A stretch of 64,000 bases of DNA from Streptomyces radicis (GTDB lineage: Bacteria > Actinomycetota > Actinomycetes > Streptomycetales > Streptomycetaceae), in the NCBI RefSeq assembly GCF_003626575.1, contig NZ_RBDY01000028.1, forward strand, positions 1-64,000, given 5' to 3'. Shown here piece after piece: positions 44,862 through 52,588 of the stretch; the stretch's first letter is position 1, and every line of letters starts with the position of its first letter. Both the position numbers and the translations under genes were made by a program. The notes below the pieces were generated by a model. It had not been told where the DNA came from. It searched no databases and saw only the letters and a program-made list of their open reading frames with translations.

Positions 44862-45863
44862 TCAGGCCGAGGTCGCGGGCTCGCGGGTCGGGGGCTCGGC
44901 CGGGGCGGCGCCGTCCCGGGGCACCGGGGCGGTGGCCGCCTCTTCGCGGTCGCGGGTGGCGAGCCAGAGGCGCAGCGCCGCGATCCACACCAGGGTGGCG
45001 CCGAGCAGGTGGCCGCCGACCAGCCACGCGGGCTCGTCGAGCGCGTACTGGACATAGCCGATGACGCCCTGGGCCAGCAGGATCAGCAGCAGGTCGCGGG
45101 CGCGGGCCCGCGCCCCCCGCGGGGCGTCCATCAGGCGCAGCCCGGCGAGCACGGCCAGCGTGCCGAGCACCACGAGCCAGGCGAGCGCGGAGTGCGCGCG
45201 CGTGATGGTGTCCCAGTCGAACGGCATCCGCTCGATGTGCCCGCTGGTGTCGCCCGAGTGCTTGCCGCTGCCGGTCACCGCGGTGCCGACCACCACGAGG
45301 GCGGCCGTCAGCAGCGTGAGCCCGCCGATCGCGCGCCGCAGCGGGATGCCGACCAGCGGCCTTGGCGGGGCGTCGCCCTCGCGGGCGCGCTGCCAGGAGA
45401 CGGTCGTCGCGGTCAGCAGCGCCATCGCGGCAAGGAAGTGGGACGCGACGATCCAGGGGTTGAGCTCGGTCCGTACGGTGATGCCGCCGATCACGGCGTT
45501 GGTCATCACGATCCAGAACTGGAGCCAGCCGAGCCGGGTCAGCTCCCTGCGGCGCGGCTTCGCGCACCGGGCGGCGACGATGAACCAGCCGACCGCGGCC
45601 GAGACCACGTAGGACATCAGGCGGTTGCCGAACTCGATCGCGCCGTGGACGCCCATCTCCGAGGTGGCGACCAGGCTCTCGTCGCTGCACTTGGGCCAGG
45701 TGTCGCAGCCGAGGCCCGACCCGGTGAGGCGGACCGCGCCGCCCGTGACGACGATCACCACGCTCATGACCAGCGCGGCCAGCGCGGCCCGGCGCACGGT
45801 CGCCGGGCGTGGGGTCCAGCGCTCTGCGATGAGGGCGAGGGGGTTTCGCACTGCTTTCGGCAC
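44862..45863 (-). CDS. ctaA: heme A synthase
   Basis: The 333-residue integral membrane enzyme oxidises the C8 methyl of heme O to the formyl group of heme A for cytochrome aa3. Eight hydrophobic segments and the conserved GGAVRLTGSGLGCDTWPKC (about 39-57), EFGNRLMSY (about 76-84) and later histidines (ASHFL; HSALAWL; VGGHLLGA) are visible. GTG 45863 lies 6 nt after TACGAT (45875-45870), a leaderless arrangement, so it is preferred over the longer frame from 45893. The last 30 residues are Ala/Pro/Glu-rich. Confidence 0.94.
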   Translation of the reverse strand: MPKAVRNPLALIAERWTPRPATVRRAALAALVMSVVIVVTGGAVRLTGSGLGCDTWPKCSDESLVATSEMGVHGAIEFGNRLMSYVVSAAVGWFIVAARCAKPRRRELTRLGWLQFWIVMTNAVIGGITVRTELNPWIVASHFLAAMALLTATTVSWQRAREGDAPPRPLVGIPLRRAIGGLTLLTAALVVVGTAVTGSGKHSGDTSGHIERMPFDWDTITRAHSALAWLVVLGTLAVLAGLRLMDAPRGARARARDLLLILLAQGVIGYVQYALDEPAWLVGGHLLGATLVWIAALRLWLATRDREEAATAPVPRDGAAPAEPPTREPATSA

Positions 45864-45961
45864 GCGCACATCGTAGGCCCTCGGCTTGTGCACGGTTTCA
45901 CGAGGGGCCGCGCTGAGCCGCCTCGGTCCTGTCCGGGCGAACAGCTCGCGTCGTCGCGAGC

Positions 45962-45989
45962 GAGCACCTCCGGGGTGTGGGGGGTGCTC
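45962..45989 (-). terminator. hairpin after the ABC permease gene
   Basis: GAGCACC (45962-45968) and GGTGCTC (45983-45989) are perfect 7-bp arms. It lies in the 274-bp gap between the ABC permease stop (46138) and the ctaA start (45863), both minus strand, and may end the ABC transcript. Nothing else is seen in the gap except the ctaA -10. Confidence 0.4.
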
Positions 45990-46137
45990 CCACGGGTGGG
46001 GTCCTCGGGAGGTCGCTCGGGCGGGGTCCCGGACCGTTGCCTGCGCGCGTTCGTGCTCGCCTCGGCAGGACCGGCGGGGTCCTGGGTGTCCGGCGGCGAC
46101 CAGCGCGTCGTGCCTGCCGGGGGCGTCAGCCCCCTGA

Positions 46138-46929
46138 TCACTCCCAGCGGAAGAAGTGGCCCGCGGCGGCCAGTCCCGCCGCCGACCACGCGGCCAGCGT
46201 GGCCGCGTCCGCCCAGGGGAGGCCCGCGCCGTCGCGCAGGATGTCGCGCAGGCCGCCCGAGAGCGCGCTCACCGGGAGTGCCTCGAGCACCGCCCGCAGC
46301 TCGTCGGGGAAGTCGTCGAGCGGGATGATCACCCCGCCGAAGAACAGCAGCAGGACGAAGACCAGGTTGGCCGCGGCCAGCGTCGCCTCGGCGCGCAGGG
46401 TCCCGGCCATCAGCAGCCCGAGGCCCGAGCAGGCCGCGGTGCCGAGCAGCATCAGGAGTGCCGCGCCCAGGGCGTTGCCGCGCGGGGACCAGCCCAGGGC
46501 CAGGGCGATCCCGGTCAGCAGGGCGGTCTGGAGGAGCAGGGTCACCAGCACCGCGCCCGTCTTGCCGCACATCAGCCCCCAGCGCGGCAGCGGCGAGGTG
46601 GCGAGGCGTTTGAGCACGCCGTAACGCCGCTCGTACCCCGTGGCGATGGCCTGCCCGGTGAACGCGGTCGACAGCACGGCGAGCGCGAGGACGCCCGGGG
46701 CGAGGAAGTCGACGCGCTCCGCGCGCGTGTCCCCGGCCGCCGACACGATGTCCACCGCGCTGAACAGCACGAGCAGCAGCGTCGGGATGACGACCGTGAG
46801 CAGCAGCTGCTCGCCGTGGCGCAGCAGCATCCGGGTCTCCAACGCGGCCTGCGCGGCGATCATCCGCGGCAGCGGCGCCGCGCCTGGCCTCGGGGTGTGG
46901 CGCCCGGTGTGGGTCCGGGTCTCCGTCAT
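46138..46929 (-). CDS. ABC-2 type transporter permease
   Basis: The 263-residue membrane protein of the drug-exporter ABC-2 class has about six hydrophobic segments (near 45-65, 75-100, 120-145, 150-175, 182-205, 235-255). The typical YERRYGVLKRLATSPLPRW loop (about 99-117) occurs before the third segment, with FFGGVIIPLDDFPD near 200-213. It forms the channel for the ATPase encoded directly upstream, with which it shares an ATGA 4-bp overlap. The cargo is unknown. Confidence 0.92.
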   Translation of the reverse strand: MTETRTHTGRHTPRPGAAPLPRMIAAQAALETRMLLRHGEQLLLTVVIPTLLLVLFSAVDIVSAAGDTRAERVDFLAPGVLALAVLSTAFTGQAIATGYERRYGVLKRLATSPLPRWGLMCGKTGAVLVTLLLQTALLTGIALALGWSPRGNALGAALLMLLGTAACSGLGLLMAGTLRAEATLAAANLVFVLLLFFGGVIIPLDDFPDELRAVLEALPVSALSGGLRDILRDGAGLPWADAATLAAWSAAGLAAAGHFFRWE

Positions 46930-47858
46930 GGCCGCAGCTCCTTGCCGGTCAGCTCGAGGAAGACGTCCTCGAGCGTGTGGCGCCTGGTGGTGATCCGGTC
47001 GGCCAGGACCCCGTGCTGGGCGCACCACGCGGTGACCGTGGCCAGCAGCCTGGGGTCCACGTCGCCGGTGACCACATAGCTGCCGGGGCTCGGCTCCGCC
47101 GCGTCGCCGCCCACCGGGAGCGCCTGGCGCAGCGACACCAGGTCGAGTCCGGGGCGGCCCGCGAAGCGCAGCACGTCGCCGCCACCGCCGCACAGCTCGG
47201 CCGGGGTGCCCCGCGCGATGACCCGGCCCGCGTCCACGATCGCCACGTCGTCGGCCAGCTCCTCGGCCTCCTCCATGGTGTGGGTGCTCAGCACGGTGGT
47301 CACCCCGTCGGCGCGCAGCTCGCCGATCAACTCCCAGGTGGCGCGCCTGGCCTGTGGGTCGAGGCCCGCGGTGGGCTCGTCGAGGAAGACCAGCTCGGGG
47401 CGGCCCACCACGGCGAGCGCGAGGGCGAGCCGCTGGCGCTGGCCGCCGGAGAGGCGGCGGTAGGGGGTGCGCCCGCACGAGGCGAGCCCGAGGCGTTCGG
47501 CCAGCTCGGCCACGTCGAGGGGGTGCGCGTGCAGCCTGGCGACGTGCGTGAGCATCTCGATCGCGCGGACGCCGGGGTAGACGCCGCCGCTCTGGAGCAT
47601 CACGCCGATCCTGGGGCGCAGCGCCGCGGCGTCGGCCACCGGGTCGAGGCCGAGCACGCGCAGCCGCCCGGCGTCGGGGGCGCGGTAGCCCTCGCACAGC
47701 TCGATGGTGGTGGTCTTGCCCGCGCCGTTGGGCCCGAGCACGGCGGTCACGGTGCCGGGGCGCACGGTCAGGTCGAGGCCGTCCACCGCGGTCGTGGCGC
47801 CGTATCGCTTGACCAGTCCGACGGCCTCGACGGCCGACGCGGTGGGGGGCGCATCCAT
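46926..47858 (-). CDS. ABC transporter ATP-binding protein
   Basis: The 310-residue DrrA/CcmA-type ATPase has Walker A GPNGAGKTT (about 43-51), Q-loop VMLQSGGVYPGV, signature LSGGQRQRLALA (about 136-147), Walker B LVFLDEPTAGLD and H-loop STHTMEEAEEL. A C-terminal extension (about 225-310) is typical of antibiotic-export ATPases. ATG 47858 lies 7 nt after TACACT (47871-47866), suggesting a leaderless mRNA. It diverges from sufR, with an iron-box-like palindrome between the two. In Streptomyces this pair sits beside the suf operon; a link to heme or cytochrome biogenesis is possible but unproven. Confidence 0.93.
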   Translation of the reverse strand: MDAPPTASAVEAVGLVKRYGATTAVDGLDLTVRPGTVTAVLGPNGAGKTTTIELCEGYRAPDAGRLRVLGLDPVADAAALRPRIGVMLQSGGVYPGVRAIEMLTHVARLHAHPLDVAELAERLGLASCGRTPYRRLSGGQRQRLALALAVVGRPELVFLDEPTAGLDPQARRATWELIGELRADGVTTVLSTHTMEEAEELADDVAIVDAGRVIARGTPAELCGGGGDVLRFAGRPGLDLVSLRQALPVGGDAAEPSPGSYVVTGDVDPRLLATVTAWCAQHGVLADRITTRRHTLEDVFLELTGKELRP

Positions 47859-47920
47859 GGGGTGGAGTGTAGGAACCCGGTGGGTGCGCCCCGTGCGCCA
47901 GGTCCCCCGGGGCCCGCGAA

Positions 47921-47936
47921 GTAAGGCTTGCCTTAC
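47921..47936. promoter_or_regulatory. iron-box-like palindrome between the ABC transporter and sufR
   Basis: GTAAGGC-TT-GCCTTAC is a perfect 7-bp inverted repeat around TT. Its core matches 10 of 14 positions of the DtxR/IdeR/DmdR half-palindrome TTAGGCTAACCTAA. It lies about 60 bp before the ABC ATPase start and about 70 bp before sufR, so either or both could be iron-controlled. Confidence 0.5.
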
Positions 47937-47971
47937 GTGATGTACTGCATCCGGCCAGGTCAGGACGCGGC

Positions 47972-48008
47972 TTGCTCGTGTCCGCCGAATTAAGCAACAA
48001 TGGCGTTG
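47972..48008 (+). promoter_or_regulatory. sufR promoter with SufR operator CAAC-N6-GTTG
   Basis: CAAC (47995-47998), six bases and GTTG (48005-48008) give exactly the SufR-binding palindrome reported for the Streptomyces avermitilis suf operon. It covers the probable -10 AACAAT (47996-48001), and TTGCTC (47972-47977) is a -35 at 18-nt spacing. The second half-site runs into the GTG start codon, so SufR should repress its own operon by blocking polymerase. Confidence 0.75.
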
Positions 48009-48808
48009 TGAAAAACGGGCCCGAGCGCGATGACACCCAGGCGGCCCCCGCCGTCGGTGGCTCAGGCGTGCCCCAGGCCGCCGACGAGCAGTCCGGCACC
48101 CGCCGCCGCGTCGCCCGTTCGATCCTTGACCACGGCCCTTCGACCGCGGCCGAGCTGGCCGACCGGCTCGGGCTCACCCAGGCGGCGGTCCGCCGCCACC
48201 TCGACGCGCTCGTCGGAGGGGGCCTCGTGGAGCCGCGCGAGAAGCGAGTCTACGGCTCGCGGGGGCGTGGCCGTCCCGCCAAGGTCTTCGCGATCACCGA
48301 CTCGGGGCGCGACGCGTTCGACCAGGCCTATGACGAGCTGGCCGTCGAGGCGCTGCGCTGGATCGAGCGCCTGGCCGGGGGAGGCGACCGCGGGGCCGCG
48401 GCCGTGATGGACTTCGCCAGGGACAAGGCCGCCGCACAGGCCGAGGCGTACCGTCCGTTCCTCGACGGCGTCCCCCCGGAGGGCCGGGCGCGGGCGCTGG
48501 CCGAGGCGCTGTCCCACCACGGGTACGCCGCGACCGTGCGCCGGGTGGACGCGTCGGCGGGGGAGCAGGTGTGCCAGCATCACTGCCCCGTGGCGCACGC
48601 CGCCGCGCGCTTCCCTCAGCTGTGCGAGGCGGAGACCGAGGTGTTCTCCCGCCTGCTCGGCAGCCATGTGCAGCGGCTCGCGACCATCGCCCACGGCGAC
48701 GGCGTGTGCACCACGTTCGTCCCCGAAGTACCGCCCGACGTACCGCCCACGAAGGCACCGCCCAAGACCACCGCACCACCACGCACTGCCGGGAGGAACC
48801 CCGCATGA
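48008..48808 (+). CDS. sufR: iron-sulfur cluster sensing repressor SufR
   Basis: The 266-residue DeoR/ArsR-like regulator has a winged helix-turn-helix (about 35-95: STAAELADRLGLTQAAVRRHLDALV) and a C-terminal domain with cysteines C189, C193 and C206 placed to hold a [4Fe-4S] cluster. The cluster-bound form represses the suf genes; loss of the cluster derepresses them. GTG 48008 is favoured because the -10 lies 6 nt upstream. The GTG overlaps the SufR operator itself. The last 30 residues are Pro/Thr/Lys-rich. Its stop overlaps the sufB ATG (ATGA). Confidence 0.93.
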   Translation: MKNGPERDDTQAAPAVGGSGVPQAADEQSGTRRRVARSILDHGPSTAAELADRLGLTQAAVRRHLDALVGGGLVEPREKRVYGSRGRGRPAKVFAITDSGRDAFDQAYDELAVEALRWIERLAGGGDRGAAAVMDFARDKAAAQAEAYRPFLDGVPPEGRARALAEALSHHGYAATVRRVDASAGEQVCQHHCPVAHAAARFPQLCEAETEVFSRLLGSHVQRLATIAHGDGVCTTFVPEVPPDVPPTKAPPKTTAPPRTAGRNPA

Positions 48809-50226
48809 CGCTCCCCACGGAGACGGCCCACCCCGAGCTCGAGGGGCTGGGCAAGTACGAATACGGCTGGGCCGACTCCGACACGGCCGGTGCCGCCGCC
48901 AAGCGCGGCCTGTCCGAGGACGTCGTCCGCGACATCTCGGGCAAGAAGTCCGAGCCGGAGTGGATGCTCAAGCTCCGCCTGAAGGGGCTCAAGCTGTTCG
49001 GCAAGAAGCCCATGCCGTCCTGGGGCTCCGACCTCAGCGGCATCGACTTCGACAACATCAAGTACTTCGTCCGGTCCACCGAGAAGCAGGCCCAGAGCTG
49101 GGAGGACCTGCCCGAGGACATCAAGAACACCTACGACAAGCTGGGCATCCCCGAGGCGGAGAAGCAGCGGCTGGTCGCGGGCGTCGCCGCGCAGTACGAG
49201 TCGGAGGTCGTCTACCACCAGATCCGCGAGGACCTGGAGAAGCAGGGCGTCATCTTCCTCGACACCGACACGGCGCTGCGCGAGCACCCCGAGCTGTTCC
49301 AGGAGCACTTCGGCACGGTGATCCCCGTCGGCGACAACAAGTTCGCGGCGCTCAACACCGCGGTCTGGTCCGGTGGTTCGTTCATCTACGTCCCGCCGGG
49401 CGTGCACGTGGACATCCCGCTCCAGGCGTACTTCCGGATCAACACCGAGAACATGGGCCAGTTCGAGCGGACGCTGATCATCGTCGACGAGGACGCCTAC
49501 GTCCACTACGTCGAGGGCTGCACCGCGCCGATCTACGACTCGGACTCGCTGCACTCCGCGGTCGTCGAGATCATCGTCAAGAAGGGCGGCCGCTGCCGCT
49601 ACACGACCATCCAGAACTGGTCGAACAACGTGTACAACCTCGTGACCAAGCGCGCCGTCGCCTACGAGGGCGCCACCATGGAGTGGGTCGACGGGAACAT
49701 CGGCTCCAAGGTCACCATGAAGTACCCCGCCGTCTACCTGATGGGCGAGCACGCCAAGGGCGAGACCCTTTCGGTCGCGTTCGCGGGCGAGGGCCAGCAC
49801 CAGGACGCGGGCGCCAAGATGGTGCACATGGCCCCCCGCACGTCGTCGAACATCGTGTCCAAGTCCGTGGCCAGGGGCGGCGGCCGGACCTCGTACCGTG
49901 GGCTGATCGAGATCGGCGAGGGCGCCGAGGGCTCCAAGTCCAACGTGCTGTGCGACGCGCTCCTGGTGGACACCATCTCCCGCTCGGACACCTATCCGTA
50001 TGTGGACGTCCGCGAGGACGACGTGACGATGGGCCACGAGGCGACCGTCTCCAAGGTGAGCGATGACCAGCTGTTCTACCTGATGAGCCGGGGCCTGTCC
50101 GAGGACGAGGCGATGGCGATGATCGTGCGCGGCTTCGTCGAGCCGATCGCCAAGGAGCTGCCCATGGAGTACGCCCTCGAGCTGAACAGGCTGATCGAGC
50201 TCCAGATGGAGGGCGCCGTCGGCTGA
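48805..50226 (+). CDS. sufB: Fe-S cluster assembly scaffold SufB
   Basis: The 473-residue scaffold subunit of the SufBC2D complex builds Fe-S clusters de novo from SufS/SufU sulfur. The N-terminal helical part (about 1-110) with WGSDLSGIDFDNIKYFV is followed by the right-handed beta-helix core with YVPPGVHVDIPLQAYFRIN (in two parts), the conserved cysteine in VEGCTAPIY (about 236), and SNVLCDALLVD. The helical C-terminus includes LSEDEAMAMIVRGFVEP. GGAGGA precedes ATG 48805, which overlaps sufR. No intein is present. Confidence 0.98.
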   Translation: MTLPTETAHPELEGLGKYEYGWADSDTAGAAAKRGLSEDVVRDISGKKSEPEWMLKLRLKGLKLFGKKPMPSWGSDLSGIDFDNIKYFVRSTEKQAQSWEDLPEDIKNTYDKLGIPEAEKQRLVAGVAAQYESEVVYHQIREDLEKQGVIFLDTDTALREHPELFQEHFGTVIPVGDNKFAALNTAVWSGGSFIYVPPGVHVDIPLQAYFRINTENMGQFERTLIIVDEDAYVHYVEGCTAPIYDSDSLHSAVVEIIVKKGGRCRYTTIQNWSNNVYNLVTKRAVAYEGATMEWVDGNIGSKVTMKYPAVYLMGEHAKGETLSVAFAGEGQHQDAGAKMVHMAPRTSSNIVSKSVARGGGRTSYRGLIEIGEGAEGSKSNVLCDALLVDTISRSDTYPYVDVREDDVTMGHEATVSKVSDDQLFYLMSRGLSEDEAMAMIVRGFVEPIAKELPMEYALELNRLIELQMEGAVG

Positions 50227-50281
50227 CCCGCCGCGCCGCACCCGTCCGTCGGAGCGCCCGGGCAGGAGCCCGGGCAAGAGC

Positions 50282-50301
50282 GTCCATCAAGGTCCATCAA
50301 G
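50282..50301 (+). repeat. tandem 10-bp duplication before sufD
   Basis: GTCCATCAAG occurs twice in direct succession (50282-50291 and 50292-50301) in the only sizeable gap of the suf operon (78 bp between sufB and sufD). It replaces a normal ribosome site position before the sufD start. Confidence 0.6.
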
Positions 50302-50304
50302 AGA

Positions 50305-51474
50305 GTGAGCACGACGACACCCATGGCTGAGGCCCAGAGCATCGCGGTGGCAGCCGAATCCACCGTGGCCACCAGGATGAGCGCGCCGCCGTCCTACGAC
50401 GTGGCCGACTTCCCTGTGCCGCACGGCCGCGAGGAGGAGTGGCGCTTCACTCCCCTGGAGCGGCTCAAGGGGCTGCACAACGGCACCGCCGTCGCGACCG
50501 GCTCCGTCAAGGTCGAGGTGAGCGCGCCCGACGGCGTGACCGTCACCACCGTCGGGCGGGACGACCCGCGCGTCGGCAGGGCGGGCACGCCGGTGGACCG
50601 GGTGGCCGCGCAGGCGTTCAGCGCCTTCGAGAAGGCCACGGTCGTCTCGGTGCCCGCCGAGGCGGCCCCCGCCGAGCCGGTGCGGCTGAGCGTGCAGGGC
50701 GAGGGCGGGGTGACGTACGGGCACACGGTCTTCGAGATCGGGGCGTTCGCCGAGGTCGTCATCGTGGCCGACCACACCGGCGACGCGGTCCGCGCGGCCA
50801 ACGTCGAGTTCCTGGTCGGCGACGGCGCCAAGGTCACGTTCGTCTCCGTGCAGGACTGGGACGACACCGCCGTGCACTGCTCGCAGCACAGCGCGCTGAT
50901 CGGCCGGGACGCCACGTTCAAGTCCGTGGTCGTCACCTTCGGCGGCGACCTGGTGCGGCTGCACCCCCGGGTCAGCTACGCGGGCCCCGGCGGCGAGGCC
51001 GAGCTGTACGGCCTGTACTTCACGGACAACGGGCAGCACCAGGAGCACCGGCTGCTCGTGGACCACACGGCGGCGAACTGCCGGAGCAACGTCGCCTACA
51101 AGGGCGCGCTCCAGGGCGCGGACGCGCACGCGGTGTGGATCGGCGACGTGCTGATCAGGGCCGCCGCCACCGGCACGGACACCTACGAGCTCAACCGGAA
51201 CCTCGTGCTGACCGACGGCGCCCGCGTGGACTCCGTGCCCAACCTGGAGATCGAGACCGGCGAGATCGTCGGCGCGGGGCACGCGTCGGCCACCGGGCGC
51301 TTCGAGGACGAGCAGCTGTTCTACCTGATGGCGCGCGGCATCCCGGCCGAGGAGGCGCGGCGCCTCGTGGTGCGCGGCTTCTTCGCCGAGCTGGTCCAGC
51401 AGATCGGCGTGCCGGACGTCGAGGAGCGGCTGATCGCCAAGCTGGAGGCGGAGCTCGCGGAGGCGATCGCGTGA
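50305..51474 (+). CDS. sufD: Fe-S cluster assembly protein SufD
   Basis: The 389-residue partner of SufB in the SufBC2D scaffold shows DFPVPHGREEEWRFTPL (about 33-49), a beta-helix core, and GLYFTDNGQHQEHRLLVDHTA (in two parts, about 235-256) with the functional histidine. The SufB/D-shared C-terminus EDEQLFYLMARGIPAEEARRLVVRGFF follows. GTG 50305 is the upstream start; ATG 50323 (MAEAQS) gives the N-terminus I recall in homologues and is equally possible, since neither has a good ribosome site. It overlaps the Rieske gene by 4 bp. Confidence 0.96.
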   Translation: MSTTTPMAEAQSIAVAAESTVATRMSAPPSYDVADFPVPHGREEEWRFTPLERLKGLHNGTAVATGSVKVEVSAPDGVTVTTVGRDDPRVGRAGTPVDRVAAQAFSAFEKATVVSVPAEAAPAEPVRLSVQGEGGVTYGHTVFEIGAFAEVVIVADHTGDAVRAANVEFLVGDGAKVTFVSVQDWDDTAVHCSQHSALIGRDATFKSVVVTFGGDLVRLHPRVSYAGPGGEAELYGLYFTDNGQHQEHRLLVDHTAANCRSNVAYKGALQGADAHAVWIGDVLIRAAATGTDTYELNRNLVLTDGARVDSVPNLEIETGEIVGAGHASATGRFEDEQLFYLMARGIPAEEARRLVVRGFFAELVQQIGVPDVEERLIAKLEAELAEAIA

Positions 51475-51818
51475 GCGCCCCCGGCGACGGCGGCTTCGTC
51501 AGGGTCTGCTCGCTCGGCGACCTGGAGGACGAGGTGGCCCGCCGCGTCGACCTCGGCGGCGTCCCGGTCGCCGTGGTCCGTGCCGAGGGCGAGGTGTTCG
51601 CGGTCAACGACATCTGCTCGCACGCGAACGTGTCGCTGTCCGAGGGCGAGGTGGAGGACTGCCAGATCGAGTGCTGGCTGCACGGCTCCCGCTTCGACCT
51701 GCGCACCGGAAAGCCGTCCGGGCTGCCCGCCACGCGGCCCATCCCCGTTTACCCCGTAAAGATCGAAGGAGAGGGGCCCGGCGCCGCCGTGCTCGTCTCC
51801 GTCACCCAGGAGTCCTGA
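51471..51818 (+). CDS. Rieske-type ferredoxin in the suf operon
   Basis: The 115-residue Rieske [2Fe-2S] protein has ligands in CSHANVSLSEG (C-x-H, about 44-54) and CWLHGSRF (C-x2-H, about 64-71). It resembles ferredoxin components of ring dioxygenases, but its place between sufD and sufC points to electron supply or cluster handling for the Suf machine. GTG 51471 overlaps the sufD stop (GTGA), showing translational coupling. Confidence 0.94.
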   Translation: MSAPGDGGFVRVCSLGDLEDEVARRVDLGGVPVAVVRAEGEVFAVNDICSHANVSLSEGEVEDCQIECWLHGSRFDLRTGKPSGLPATRPIPVYPVKIEGEGPGAAVLVSVTQES

Positions 51819-51826
51819 AGGCACCC

Positions 51827-52588
51827 ATGGCAACGCTTGAGATCCACGACCTGCACGTCTCCGTCGACGGCGAAGGCGGCTCCAAAGAGATCCTGCGCGG
51901 GGTCGACCTGACCGTGAAGCAGGGCGAGACGCACGCCATCATGGGCCCCAACGGCTCCGGCAAGTCCACCCTGGCCTACTCGCTGGCCGGGCACCCCAAG
52001 TACACCGTCACCGGCGGCACCGTCACGCTCGACGGCGAGGACGTCCTGGAGATGTCCGTCGACGAGCGCGCCCGCGCCGGCGTCTTCCTGGCCATGCAGT
52101 ACCCGGTGGAGATCCCCGGCGTCTCGGTCTCCAACTTCCTGCGCACCTCCGCCACCGCGGTCCGCGGCGAGGCCCCCAGGCTGCGGACATGGGTCAAGGA
52201 GGTCAAGGAGACCATGGAGCGCCTGGAGATGGACCCGGCGTTCGCCGAGCGCAACGTCAACGAGGGCTTCTCGGGCGGCGAGAAGAAGCGCCACGAGATC
52301 CTTCAGCTCGAGCTGCTCAAGCCGAGGATCGCGGTGCTCGACGAGACCGACTCGGGGCTCGACATCGACGCGCTGCGGATCGTCTCCGAGGGCGTCAACA
52401 GGGTCCGTTCCACCGGCGAGGTCGGCACCCTGCTGATCACGCACTACACCCGCATCCTGCGGTACATCACCCCCGACCACGTGCACGTCTTCGCGGGCGG
52501 CCGGATCGTGGAGTCCGGCGGCGCCGAGCTGGCGGACAAGCTGGAGGCCGAGGGCTACGAGCAGTACACGAAGGGCGGCGGCTCATGA
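51827..52588 (+). CDS. sufC: Fe-S cluster assembly ATPase SufC
   Basis: The 253-residue ABC-type ATPase of the SufBC2D scaffold has Walker A GPNGSGKST (about 39-47), signature FSGGEKKRHEI (about 147-157), Walker B IAVLDETDSGLD, the usual SufC variant of the D-loop, and the H-loop histidine in ITHYTRIL. The YPVEIPGVSVSNFLR region is SufC-specific. It starts 8 bp after the Rieske gene and overlaps sufS by 4 bp. Confidence 0.98.
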   Translation: MATLEIHDLHVSVDGEGGSKEILRGVDLTVKQGETHAIMGPNGSGKSTLAYSLAGHPKYTVTGGTVTLDGEDVLEMSVDERARAGVFLAMQYPVEIPGVSVSNFLRTSATAVRGEAPRLRTWVKEVKETMERLEMDPAFAERNVNEGFSGGEKKRHEILQLELLKPRIAVLDETDSGLDIDALRIVSEGVNRVRSTGEVGTLLITHYTRILRYITPDHVHVFAGGRIVESGGAELADKLEAEGYEQYTKGGGS

